Origin: JBEKTW01 sp963727845
Lineage (GTDB): Bacteria > Bacteroidota > Ignavibacteria > UBA10030 > SZUA-254
NCBI GenBank assembly: GCA_963727845.1
Contig: CAVSHI010000003.1
Coordinates: 1-64,000, forward strand
Direction of reading: 5' to 3'
DNA: 64,000 nucleotides
Shown here: positions 50,626 through 60,058 of the stretch, in pieces
How positions within the stretch are numbered: the first letter of the stretch is position 1
How the letters are laid out: every line of letters begins with the position of its first letter
The notes under the pieces: generated by a model
Database searches by the model: none
What the model was told of the DNA's origin: nothing
Seen by the model: only the letters and a program-made list of their open reading frames with translations
Translations under genes and position numbers: made by a program

Positions 50626-50665
50626 TCAATCCCCCAAAGGGATGAAAAAGGGATTACTCCGTTGG
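50626..50665 (-). promoter_or_regulatory. conserved element copy 1 (TAATCCCTTTTTC core)
   Basis: The minus strand carries TAATCCCTTTTTC, then A, then TCC-C-TTTGG and ATTG with the same spacing as a second copy at 51457-51496. From the core onward 25 of 30 bases match. It is upstream of the 50515 gene and the frameshifted regulator. Confidence 0.55.
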
Positions 50666-50674
50666 ATGGAGAAA

Positions 50675-51367
50675 TTATCCATTCATGAGGGAAATGGAAT
50701 CGGCTATTTCCTTGAGGCGTTCCGAGGTATGGGCATACCCTGCAATTTGGACCCGCGTATGCATTGCGAGTTTTTCGAGGATGTTGTGGACGTGACTTTT
50801 GACCGTGTAGGTTGAGAGGTGAAGCTCCTGAGCAATCTCCTTGTTGGATAATCCGTTTGCAATCAAATCAATCACCTGCCGCTCACGCTTCGTCATGCGT
50901 ACCGATTCAATAAGTTTCGACGTCTTTTTGCCGCTGACGGCATGTTCGACAATCTGCATGAACAGCGACCCGGTGAGATGCGATGGCAGGACCTTGTCGC
51001 CGTGGGCGACGGATCGGATGGTTTTGAGAAAATCGCCGACTGATGCATCCTTCAGGATGAATCCCGATACCCCTGCCCTGACAAAATCCAGGATATCCGC
51101 CTGTGTCGGGACCAGGTCCATGACGATGATTCCAACCTCCCCGGATTTGTCTTTAATCGCTCTTACTACACCTAAGCTGTTTTCGCTCCGTAAACCGAGA
51201 TCAAGAAGCACAACATTGAGTTTGAGAGCACGTATCCGATGCAAAGCACGCTCACCCGTTCCCGACGCAGCGACCACCGTAACATCAGGCTGCTCCTTGA
51301 GCATAGCCGTGATGCCGTCGCGAAGAAGTCGATTATCCTCAATTAGCAGTAATCGGATCTTCTTCAT
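50675..51367 (-). CDS. LuxR/NarL-type response regulator
   Basis: 230 aa from ATG 51367. The receiver domain has acidic pocket IEDN, phospho-Asp in NVVLLDLGL and Lys in GFILKDA. A linker and a GerE helix-turn-helix (KRERQVIDLIANGLSNKEIA) follow. It is a close paralogue of the split regulator at 49558-50249. No cognate histidine kinase is in the window, so it is either an orphan or served by a remote kinase. Confidence 0.87.
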   Translation of the reverse strand: MKKIRLLLIEDNRLLRDGITAMLKEQPDVTVVAASGTGERALHRIRALKLNVVLLDLGLRSENSLGVVRAIKDKSGEVGIIVMDLVPTQADILDFVRAGVSGFILKDASVGDFLKTIRSVAHGDKVLPSHLTGSLFMQIVEHAVSGKKTSKLIESVRMTKRERQVIDLIANGLSNKEIAQELHLSTYTVKSHVHNILEKLAMHTRVQIAGYAHTSERLKEIADSISLMNG

Positions 51368-51452
51368 TGAATGGATTTCCGTCCGTGGCGCATAGTCATG
51401 CAGTAACAATAGAAAAGATAAAAAATCTTATAAAGAAGTGCAACTCCGGGTG

Positions 51453-51493
51453 TAGACCAAAAGGACTAATCCCTTTTTCGTCCTTTTGGTCTA
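51453..51493. promoter_or_regulatory. 14-bp inverted repeat enclosing the TAATCCCTTTTTC element
   Basis: Perfect arms TAGACCAAAAGGAC / GTCCTTTTGGTCTA separated by the 13-nt spacer TAATCCCTTTTTC. It is likely a protein-binding dyad or RNA hairpin. It lies 86 bp upstream of the response-regulator start and about 180 bp upstream of the radical SAM gene. The copy at 50626-50665 shows a degenerate version of the same arms. Confidence 0.65.
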
Positions 51494-51496
51494 TTG
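51457..51496 (+). promoter_or_regulatory. conserved element copy 2 (TAATCCCTTTTTC core)
   Basis: CCAA-GGA, TAATCCCTTTTTC, G, TCC-TTTTGG and ATTG match the copy at 50626-50665, allowing one indel in the left part. This copy reads toward the radical SAM gene. Each copy is in a promoter region, which suggests a regulon. Confidence 0.55.
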
Positions 51497-51675
51497 TCCA
51501 GGAAAACAGACTTTTGTATCTTTAATGCATCATGATGTCCTGTTCTTTAGCTTTCCCCGATAATTCATAATTATAGAATATCACATGGCGAAGGAGAGGG
51601 TGGATTGGAAGTGCCACCCTCTTTTGTATTTATGGCTCGAACGCAATAACGGTCGAGAGAAAGGAATGGAGTAGC

Positions 51676-53295
51676 ATTCGCAGACGTTGCGTTGGAGTCA
51701 TAGACCTCATCACAAAAGGACCGACCCGCGCATTGTGGGCCCGCGTTATGAATGCCAGCCTTGCAAGCATCATGCCGCAAGTCGTTGGGGTGTGGTGCGA
51801 AGAGGAAGGACATCACGTCACCTTCGTCAGCTATACCGGTTTTGAGAATCTCGTCGATGAGCTGCCCGAGAATGTTGATATAGTGTTTATCGGCGCATTC
51901 ACAGAGGCCGCACAGACAGCTTACGCGTTGAGCAAACTGTTTCAATCCCGCGGGGCCGTCACTGTGCTGGGCGGCCCGCATGCACGCTGCTACCCGCAGG
52001 ATTCAATCCGCTACTTCGACTACGTGGTTGGGTTCACGGACAAAAATGTGATCCGTGAGATTCTACAGGACTGCTCGCCGCACAGGCCAACGGGGATTCG
52101 CATCGAGGCACGGCAACAGCCCGCATTTCTTCCCGGCGTGCGCGAGCGCTGGAAATTTATTGAATCGACGCTGAGAAAAGCCCCCCTCATAAAAATCGTA
52201 CCGATGCTCGGTAGTATCGGGTGCCCATACACATGCAGTTTTTGCATCGATTCGGTCGTGCCTTATCAGTTGCTGGATCTCGACGTCATGAAAGAGGACC
52301 TCTCGTTCCTGCTGCAGAAGTTCAAACGCCCGCTCGTGGGATGGCACGATCCAAACTTCGGCATTCGGTTCGACGACTGCATGAACGCAATTGAAGAAGC
52401 CGTGCCGCCCGATAGCATCGATTTCATCGCCGAGAGCAGTCTGGCGCTTCTCTCAGAACCTCATGTGAAACGACTGAGGCGAAACGGATTCAAAGGTCTG
52501 CTGCCTGGAATTGAGTCATGGTATGACATGGGAGGCAAATCCAGAACCGGAAGAATTACTGGGATGGATAAGGTCAGACAGGTTTCCGAACACATCAATA
52601 TGGTGATGAAGATCATTCCCTATGTCCAGACAAATTTTGTTCTGGGACTTGACTCTGACCAGGGACCCGAACCCTTTGAACTTACAAAAAGATTCCTCGA
52701 CCTGACTCCCGGTGCGTTTCCCGCTTACTCTCTGCTGTCAGCATTCGGGCAGGCGGCCCCGTTGAATCTCGAACTCCAGCGGGCCGGCCGCGTCATCCCC
52801 TTTCCATTTCATTTTCTGGACAACAACCGGGCGATGAATGTGAAGCCTCAGCACTATTCCTGGCCCGCATTCTACGATCACGTCATTGATCTTTCGAAGC
52901 ATTCATTCTCCGTGAAGGCGATGGCAAAACGCCTAGGGGCAAATCGCGGGTTCATCCCGCGGTGGCTCAACCTCGTCCGCGCCGCTTCGTCCGAGGGACT
53001 CGGGAGAATTAAGTACTACAAGAATATCCGCCTCTTGCTTGATGCCGACCGGCAGTTCCGGAGTTATTTCGAACAAGACACAGTTGAGCTTCCGAAGTTA
53101 TACGAGGATCAGGCAAGAAAGAATCTGGGACCGTTGTGGAATTGGCTGCCGGCGGGAGCGCTCTATCATGACCAGAACGCATATCTGCGATCAGTGGAGC
53201 TTGAAACACGAAGGGAGACACCCGCCGAATCCAAGCCCCCGCAGGAGGCAGATGAACGATTCATTGTCCGACAACCACTCTCTGTTTCCAGGTAA
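51676..53295 (+). CDS. B12-binding-type radical SAM protein (probable AUU start)
   Basis: About 540 aa if begun at ATT 51676, which follows GGAG. TTG 51733 is the first conventional start, but the codons before it (VGVIDLITKGPTRALW) look like the conserved beginning of a cobalamin-binding domain, so the real protein starts earlier. Residues to about 150 form the Rossmann-like B12 domain (CEEEGHHVTFVSYTGFE, VLGGPHARCYP). The radical SAM cluster motif is CPYTCSFC near 194. The C-terminal part is helical. Such proteins do radical chemistry such as methylation or rearrangement. No operon partner is seen. Confidence 0.8.
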   Translation: MRRRCVGVIDLITKGPTRALWARVMNASLASIMPQVVGVWCEEEGHHVTFVSYTGFENLVDELPENVDIVFIGAFTEAAQTAYALSKLFQSRGAVTVLGGPHARCYPQDSIRYFDYVVGFTDKNVIREILQDCSPHRPTGIRIEARQQPAFLPGVRERWKFIESTLRKAPLIKIVPMLGSIGCPYTCSFCIDSVVPYQLLDLDVMKEDLSFLLQKFKRPLVGWHDPNFGIRFDDCMNAIEEAVPPDSIDFIAESSLALLSEPHVKRLRRNGFKGLLPGIESWYDMGGKSRTGRITGMDKVRQVSEHINMVMKIIPYVQTNFVLGLDSDQGPEPFELTKRFLDLTPGAFPAYSLLSAFGQAAPLNLELQRAGRVIPFPFHFLDNNRAMNVKPQHYSWPAFYDHVIDLSKHSFSVKAMAKRLGANRGFIPRWLNLVRAASSEGLGRIKYYKNIRLLLDADRQFRSYFEQDTVELPKLYEDQARKNLGPLWNWLPAGALYHDQNAYLRSVELETRRETPAESKPPQEADERFIVRQPLSVSR

Positions 53296-53481
53296 TGAAA
53301 TCCCCCGAAGTGGTTACCGCCCCTGGCAACGGAGGCTGAGTCAATTTCGGCGATTGCCGAAATCAAGCCCGTGTCATCGAAGGCAGGATGGGCGGCAGGA
53401 CATCGCTGAGAACACCAAGGTTACTTCCTCGGTTGGAATAAAATCTCCGCTCTGAAGTACTCTTTCATCAATTGATTGCCG

Positions 53482-56400
53482 TTACGATGTGCCCTGCTCT
53501 TCCGGACTGCCGTTATTTTGACCATCATGAGTCATCTCATACTCCAACTCCGGGTCGATCTTCTGTTGTTCTATTTTCCTTTCCCTTTCCATCAGCTCCT
53601 CGTGATGGGCCTGGAGATACTCCAGCTCCTTCTTACCATACGATAGACGTGTGATAATGACAAACAGTACCGGAACAATGAGTATCGCAAGCGTCGAGGC
53701 TGCGAGCATGCCGCCAAGAACGGTAAATCCGATGGTATTTCGGGCTACTGCACCCGCCCCTGTCGCAAAGGCAAGCGGCAGAACGCCCAGGATAAAGGCC
53801 ATTGATGTCATGATGATGGGGCGTAACCGCAGCTTGACAGCTTCCAACGTGGATTGGATGAGCTCATCTCCCCGGTCGACACGCACCTTTGCAAATTCCA
53901 CGATCAGAATAGCATTCTTCGCGGAGAGCCCTATCAAGGTGATAAGCCCTATCTGTGCGTACACATTGTTGGTGAGCCGAGGCAGACACATCAGCATCAG
54001 GATCGCGCCAAACGCACTGATGGGCACGGGAAGCAATACGCTCAGTGGCACAGACCAACTTTCGTAGAGTGCGGCCAGAAAAAGAAACACGAACGTGATG
54101 GAGAAAATGAAGATATAGATTGTGACCGACCCGGCTTTGATTTCTTCATAGCTCAACCCGGAAAACTCGTATGTATATCCGTGGGGTAGAGCTTTTTCTG
54201 CCGTTGCTTTCAGTGCGTCTATTCCCTCCCCGGTGCTGTACCCCGGCGGCGTGGAGCCATCCACTTCCGCAGAGCGAAAAATATTAAAATGAGTTATCAG
54301 CGGCGGCGCTTCGGTTGCTTTATAGCTGACCAGTGTGCTGAAAGGCACCATCTCCCCCCGCTGGTTGCGCACGTAATACTTATTCAAGTCCGAAATGAAT
54401 GCGCGATAGGTTGTATCCGCCTGCACAACAACATGGTACGTGCGGTCGTACAGAGTGAAGTTATTCACGAACAAACTTCCCATGTACGCTTGCATCGTTG
54501 TAAAGACATCCGCAATATTCACTCCCAGTTTTTCACATTTTTCACGATCCAGCGTAAGGTCATAGCTGGGCGTATGGGCACCGTAATAACTAAATGCGGT
54601 CGAGATTGCAGGATTCTTGTGCGCCTCGGCGACAAACTTCTTCACAACTGCTTCAAAAGCATGCACATCATCGCTCGTGCTGCCCTGCTCGATCTGCATG
54701 CTGAATCCTGCGGCCTGCCCGATGCCGCGGATCGGAGGAGGAGGAATGACGACGATATTGGCATTATTTATGCCGGCGGCGGCAATCCGTTTTCTCAGCA
54801 CGCCCATAATGCCCGGTATTTGTTCCTCCGGCTTTGTCCGCATCTCCCAAGGTTTGAGCATGCAAAAGATGCTGCCGGAATTAGACGTGGTGCCGAAATT
54901 CAATATGTTCAGGCCGGATATGGCTGAATAGTGATTCACGCCGGGGGTGGAACCCACGATCTCCATGAGTTTCGTGATCACTGCAACGGATTGAGTGGTA
55001 GAAGTCCCCTCGGGCATTTGATAGGTAACGTACAAGCGGCCGTCATCTTCACCGGGAATAAAACCCGACGGCTTCTTCTCGAATAAAATAACCACAGCAA
55101 CGAAAAGGCACACGAGTAAGATCACTACGTACCTCGACGCCTTGATCCCACGCCGTACGGTGTGGACATAGTCCTTCGTCATCGTTCCGAACCAACGATT
55201 GAACGGGTCGAAGATCTTGTCAATCCACCGTGAGTGCTTGCTTTCGTGCGGCCTGAGAAGAAGAGTGCACAGCGCCGGGGTTAACGATAATGCGATGAAA
55301 GCCGACAAGATGACCGATATCGCAATGGTGATGGCGAACTGCTGGTACAAGCGTCCCACGATGCCCGGGATGAATCCTACAGGAACGAAGACGGCTGCCA
55401 GGATAAGCGCAATGGCCACAACGGGCGCTGAAATATCCTTCATGGCCCGGTAGGTGGCCTCTTTCGCGGACAAGTGTTGCTCGTCGATATAATGCTGCAC
55501 CGCTTCCACCACAATGATAGCATCGTCCACCACAATGCCGATGGCGAGAACGAATCCGAACATGGTGAGCGTGTTGATCGTAAACCCCAGCGGGATGAAA
55601 AAGCAGAAGGTGCCCAGGATCGAAACGGGGATGGCCAGAATTGGGATGAGCGTGGAACGCAAGTTCTGAAGGAATAGAAAGACCACGAGGGCAACGAGAC
55701 CCAGCGCCTGCAATAATGTCTTCATGACTTCCTGCATGGAGACTTTTATGATCGTAATCGACTCAAAGGGCACCGCATAATCAACATCGGCCGGGAACGA
55801 TTTTTTCAGCTGCTCCAACGTCGCATAGACATTATTTGCCGTTTCAAGGGCGTTGCTTCCCGGCGTCTGATAGATAAACAGGACCGAGGCCCGCTTCCCA
55901 TCGACAAAAGCATTGCTGGAAAAGGTGAACTTACCCAGCTCCACCCTTGCCACATCTTTGAGATGTACAAGCTCACCCGAGGATGGAATGGTCTTGATCA
56001 CGACATTTTCAAAGTCCGGAACTTTACTTAGCCGTCCATTGACGAGAATGCCCAATTCATACGTTTGTGTATTTTGTTCGGGTGGAGCGCCCGCCGAGCC
56101 GGCTGCCACCTGCACATTTTGTGCATTCAAAGCGGAAATGATATCCTGCGGAGTCAGGCTGTATGCCGCCATTTTTTCCGGATTCATCCACACACGCATG
56201 CTAAAGTTGTCCGTTCGCGTATTAACATCGCCAACACCCGGCACGCGCAGCAAGGCATCTTCTATGAATACATTGGAGTAGTTATCAAGAAATGTAATAT
56301 TGTGGCTTCCCTTTGGCGAGAAGATGGCTACCTGCATAAGCATGCTTGGATTGCGCGCGCGCACTGTCAGGCCAAGGCGGCTCACAACGGAGGGCAACAA

Positions 56401-56751
56401 GGGGGTAGCGATGCCTACGCGGTTCTGCACATTTAAAGCGGCAATATGAACGTTGGTGCCTACATTAAAGGTGACACTAACGCTCATTGTCCCGGTGTTG
56501 GTATTGGTACTCTGCATATACTCCATGCCCGGGGTACCATTGACCTGTTCTTCAATAGGAGTGGCCACCGTTTGTTCCACCGTCTGGGCGTCCGCGCCGG
56601 TATACTGTCCGCTTATCGAGACGCCGGGCGGTGTTATGTTGGGATATTGATCGACGGCCAGGTTCGCTATGCAGATAATGCCCGATATCATCAACACGAT
56701 AGATATGACGATAGCCGTAACCGGGCGTTTGATGAATGTATTAGCGATCAT
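53482..56751 (-). CDS. RND efflux pump permease, HAE1 family (second copy)
   Basis: 1089 aa, full length for an AcrB-type pump. It starts MIANTFIKRPVTAIVISIVL and has 12 helices and two large periplasmic loops. The proton-relay Asp pair is in TM4 (AIGIVVDDAIIVVEAVQHY). It starts 4 bp inside the end of the first RND gene and strongly resembles it. The tail after the last helix (EYLQAHHEELMEREKI-like) is charged and about 45 residues long. Multidrug, detergent or bile-type substrates are usual for the family; here none can be named. Confidence 0.92.
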   Translation of the reverse strand: MIANTFIKRPVTAIVISIVLMISGIICIANLAVDQYPNITPPGVSISGQYTGADAQTVEQTVATPIEEQVNGTPGMEYMQSTNTNTGTMSVSVTFNVGTNVHIAALNVQNRVGIATPLLPSVVSRLGLTVRARNPSMLMQVAIFSPKGSHNITFLDNYSNVFIEDALLRVPGVGDVNTRTDNFSMRVWMNPEKMAAYSLTPQDIISALNAQNVQVAAGSAGAPPEQNTQTYELGILVNGRLSKVPDFENVVIKTIPSSGELVHLKDVARVELGKFTFSSNAFVDGKRASVLFIYQTPGSNALETANNVYATLEQLKKSFPADVDYAVPFESITIIKVSMQEVMKTLLQALGLVALVVFLFLQNLRSTLIPILAIPVSILGTFCFFIPLGFTINTLTMFGFVLAIGIVVDDAIIVVEAVQHYIDEQHLSAKEATYRAMKDISAPVVAIALILAAVFVPVGFIPGIVGRLYQQFAITIAISVILSAFIALSLTPALCTLLLRPHESKHSRWIDKIFDPFNRWFGTMTKDYVHTVRRGIKASRYVVILLVCLFVAVVILFEKKPSGFIPGEDDGRLYVTYQMPEGTSTTQSVAVITKLMEIVGSTPGVNHYSAISGLNILNFGTTSNSGSIFCMLKPWEMRTKPEEQIPGIMGVLRKRIAAAGINNANIVVIPPPPIRGIGQAAGFSMQIEQGSTSDDVHAFEAVVKKFVAEAHKNPAISTAFSYYGAHTPSYDLTLDREKCEKLGVNIADVFTTMQAYMGSLFVNNFTLYDRTYHVVVQADTTYRAFISDLNKYYVRNQRGEMVPFSTLVSYKATEAPPLITHFNIFRSAEVDGSTPPGYSTGEGIDALKATAEKALPHGYTYEFSGLSYEEIKAGSVTIYIFIFSITFVFLFLAALYESWSVPLSVLLPVPISAFGAILMLMCLPRLTNNVYAQIGLITLIGLSAKNAILIVEFAKVRVDRGDELIQSTLEAVKLRLRPIIMTSMAFILGVLPLAFATGAGAVARNTIGFTVLGGMLAASTLAILIVPVLFVIITRLSYGKKELEYLQAHHEELMERERKIEQQKIDPELEYEMTHDGQNNGSPEEQGTS

Positions 56752-59700
56752 TCCTGGACAAGCTTATGGATCTCCCGGGATCTTTGCAGGTCGTACTCTA
56801 ATTCCGGGTCAATGTTTTGTTGTTCCACTCTTTTCGCTTTTTCCATTAATTCTTCATGATGAGCCTGGAGATAGGCGAGCTTTTCCCGGCCATACGACAA
56901 ACGTGTGATAATAACGAAAAGCACCGGCACGATGAAAATGGCAATACTCGTAGCTGCCAGCATGCCGCCGAGAACGGTAAACCCTATTGTTCTGCGCGCG
57001 ATCGCTCCGGCTCCTGTTGCGAATACAAGCGGCAAGACACCGAGGATAAATGCCATGGATGTCATTACGATAGGCCGTAAACGCAGCCGTACCGCTTCCA
57101 TGGTGGATTGGATAAGCTCTTCTCCCCGGTCGACGCGAACCTTTGCAAATTCCACGATAAGGATCGCGTTCTTGGCGGCAAGCCCGATGAGCGTGATGAG
57201 TCCTATTTGCGCATAGACATTGTTCGAAATGCTGGGTAGAGAGGTTAGCGTAAGGATGGCTCCAAAAGCCCCGATCGGTACCGCCAGCAAGACTGAGAAG
57301 GGAACCGACCAGCTTTCGTACAGCGCTGCGAGAAAAAGAAAAACGAAGGTGATCGAGAAGACGAAGATATAGATGGTCGTTGCCCCTTCTTTGATTTCCT
57401 CGTAGCTTAATCCCGAATACTCGTAATCGTACCCCTCCGGCAACACCTTTTTTGCCACATCTTTCAGGGCCTCCAGTGTTTGTGTGCTGCTGTATCCTGC
57501 GGGAGACCCTCCCTCAATTTCGGCAGACCGGAAAATATTAAAGTGCGATATCAGCGGTGCGGCTTCCGTCGGCTGGTAACTGATCAAGGTGCCGAGAGGG
57601 ACCATTGCACCGGCCTGGTTACGCACGTAGTATTTGTCCACGTCCGATACCACTGTGCGGGACATCGTATCCGCCTGTATAACCACGTGAAAGGTCCGGT
57701 TGTATGTCGTGAAATCGTTGACATACATACTCCCCATGTACGCCTGGATCGTTGTGAAGACATCTGCAATATTCACGCCCAGCTTTTCACATTTGTCCCG
57801 ATTGACGGTAAGATTGTAATTGGGGGTGTGGGCAGAATAAAAACTGTATGCATGAGAGATCGCCGGATTCTTATTTGCCTCATCGACGAATCTATTGACA
57901 ACCTTTTCAAATGCATGAACATCGTCATTGGTATTGCGCTGCTCTATCTGAAAGCTGAAACCGACTACCGACCCAACGCCCGGAATTGGTGACGGCTGAA
58001 TGACCTGGACATTGGCGTTGGTAACACCGGCATCGATTATGCGTTGTTGCATGACGCGGATGATGCCCGGCACTTGCTCGCGCGATCCGGAACGGTCATC
58101 CCATGGTTTGAGCTGGCAATAGATGGTACCGCAATTTGAGTTGGTTGCATTGGTCACGACATTCAAGCCGGACAACGCTGCGTAGTGTCCTACGCCCGGA
58201 GTGGATGCTATGACCGCCATCAGCTTGGTCATAACCGCGACGGATTGGGCAGTAGAAGATGCGGGAGGCAATTGAAACGTTATGTAGAGATTTCCATCGT
58301 CTTCGGAAGGGATAAACCCCGTTGACTTGTTCTGGAATAGGAGTAGCGTAGCAGCGCAAACCGAGACAAGCAGAATAATAACATACCTTGACGCCTTGAT
58401 GCTACGCTTGACGCCATCGGAGTACGTATCCGTCAGTTTCTCAAACCAGTTATTGAAACCGCCGAAAAACCGGCTCGCCACTCGGGATGTCGTCTCTTTC
58501 GATGATGGCTTGAGAAGAAGACTACAGAGAGCCGGGGTCAAGGATAACGCAATAAAAGCCGAGAGCATCACCGAGATCGCGATGGTGATGGCGAACTGCT
58601 GGTACAAACGTCCTACGATGCCCGGTATGAATCCCACAGGAACGAAGACGGCCGCCAGGATGAGTGCAATGGCGACAACGGGCGCTGAGATATCTTTCAT
58701 GGCCTGATAGGTGGCCTCTTTCGCCGACAGGTGGTGCTCGTCCATATAATGCTGCACCGCTTCTACCACAATAATGGCATCGTCCACCACAATGCCGATA
58801 GCGAGAACGAAGCCGAACATGGTAAGCGTGTTGATCGTAAACCCGAGCGGAATGAAAAAGCAGAAGGTGCCTAAGATCGATACCGGAATGGCAAGGACCG
58901 GGATAAGTGTGGTTCGCAGGTTTTGAAGGAACAAAAAGACGACGAGGGCGACAAGGCCCAGCGCTTGAAGGAGTGTGACAACAACCTCACTCATGGAAAC
59001 CCTGACAACGGTCACAGATTCGAAGGGCACTCTGTAGTCAACATCCGTTGGAAAAGATTTTTTCAATTGGGCCAGTACGGCATAAACGCCGTTAGCCGTT
59101 CTAAGGGCATTGCTCCCCGGCGCCTGGTAAACAAGCAGACAGGATGCCCGTTTCCCATCGACGAATGAATTGCTCGAAAAAGTGAACTTGCCCAGCTCCA
59201 CCCTTGCCACGTCTTTGAGATATACAAGTTCGCCGGAGGATGGGTTTGTTTTGACGATAACATTTTCAAAATCCGAAACCTTGCTCAAGCGTCCGTTGAC
59301 AAGGATACCTAATTCGAATGTCTGCGTTTTTTGTTGAGGAGGCACGCCCGCCGAGCCTGCCGCTACCTGCACATTTTGTGCGTTCAACGCAGAAATGACA
59401 TCCGTGGGAGTTAGGCTGTAGGATGCCATTTTCTCGGGATCCATCCAGATTCGCATGCTGAAATCATCCGTAAATCTGCTGATGCTGCCTACGCCGGGCA
59501 CCCGGAGCAATGCATCCTGCACGAAGATGTTTGTATAGTTATCGAGGAACGTGATGTCGTGTGTCCCTGCCGGCGCATAGATGGCCACCATCATGAGCAT
59601 ACTTGGATTCAGCGCACGCACGGTAAGGCCCAGGCGGCTCACCGCGGCGGGTAATAAGGGCGTGGCAATGCTGACACGGTTTTGAACATCCAGCGTAGCG

Positions 59701-60008
59701 ATATCAATGTCGGTTCCAACGCCAAACGTTACATTCATCGACATCAGACCGTTATTGGTATTATTGCTTTGCATATACTCCATGCCGGGAGTACCATTCA
59801 CCTGCTGTTCGATGGGGGTGGCTACGGTTTGTTCAACGGTCAGCGCATCGGCCCCCGTAAATTGACCGTTGACCTGTACGACGGGCGGCGTGATTTGAGG
59901 ATATTGCTCCACAGGCGAGTTAAAGATACAGATGACACCGGTGATCACCAATATGATCGAGATGACGATAGCCGTGACCGGCCTTTTGATAAAGGTATTA
60001 GCGATCAT
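56748..60008 (-). CDS. RND efflux pump permease, HAE1 family (first copy)
   Basis: 1086 aa, with the same build as the 53482-56751 protein: MIANTFIKRPVTAIVISIIL start, TM4 Asp pair in GIVVDDAIIVVEAVQHY, and final helices containing GLAAKNAILIVEFAKVRVDR. Sequence differences concentrate in the periplasmic porter loops. The adaptor gene precedes it by 50 bp. Two adjacent pumps suggest a hetero-trimer like MdtBC or duplication with specialisation. Confidence 0.92.
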   Translation of the reverse strand: MIANTFIKRPVTAIVISIILVITGVICIFNSPVEQYPQITPPVVQVNGQFTGADALTVEQTVATPIEQQVNGTPGMEYMQSNNTNNGLMSMNVTFGVGTDIDIATLDVQNRVSIATPLLPAAVSRLGLTVRALNPSMLMMVAIYAPAGTHDITFLDNYTNIFVQDALLRVPGVGSISRFTDDFSMRIWMDPEKMASYSLTPTDVISALNAQNVQVAAGSAGVPPQQKTQTFELGILVNGRLSKVSDFENVIVKTNPSSGELVYLKDVARVELGKFTFSSNSFVDGKRASCLLVYQAPGSNALRTANGVYAVLAQLKKSFPTDVDYRVPFESVTVVRVSMSEVVVTLLQALGLVALVVFLFLQNLRTTLIPVLAIPVSILGTFCFFIPLGFTINTLTMFGFVLAIGIVVDDAIIVVEAVQHYMDEHHLSAKEATYQAMKDISAPVVAIALILAAVFVPVGFIPGIVGRLYQQFAITIAISVMLSAFIALSLTPALCSLLLKPSSKETTSRVASRFFGGFNNWFEKLTDTYSDGVKRSIKASRYVIILLVSVCAATLLLFQNKSTGFIPSEDDGNLYITFQLPPASSTAQSVAVMTKLMAVIASTPGVGHYAALSGLNVVTNATNSNCGTIYCQLKPWDDRSGSREQVPGIIRVMQQRIIDAGVTNANVQVIQPSPIPGVGSVVGFSFQIEQRNTNDDVHAFEKVVNRFVDEANKNPAISHAYSFYSAHTPNYNLTVNRDKCEKLGVNIADVFTTIQAYMGSMYVNDFTTYNRTFHVVIQADTMSRTVVSDVDKYYVRNQAGAMVPLGTLISYQPTEAAPLISHFNIFRSAEIEGGSPAGYSSTQTLEALKDVAKKVLPEGYDYEYSGLSYEEIKEGATTIYIFVFSITFVFLFLAALYESWSVPFSVLLAVPIGAFGAILTLTSLPSISNNVYAQIGLITLIGLAAKNAILIVEFAKVRVDRGEELIQSTMEAVRLRLRPIVMTSMAFILGVLPLVFATGAGAIARRTIGFTVLGGMLAATSIAIFIVPVLFVIITRLSYGREKLAYLQAHHEELMEKAKRVEQQNIDPELEYDLQRSREIHKLVQE

Positions 60009-60058
60009 GGTTTTTTCTTAGCAAACGGAGAGGATTTCGTTGGAGGCCATGCAAGAAT

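Larger units (their letters stand above)
51368..51675. other. divergent regulatory region
   Basis: 308 bp between the response regulator (minus) and the radical SAM gene (plus). It contains the second conserved element and a long perfect dyad at 51453-51493. A short frame from ATG 51585 in another phase ends early and is not believed. Confidence 0.6.
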
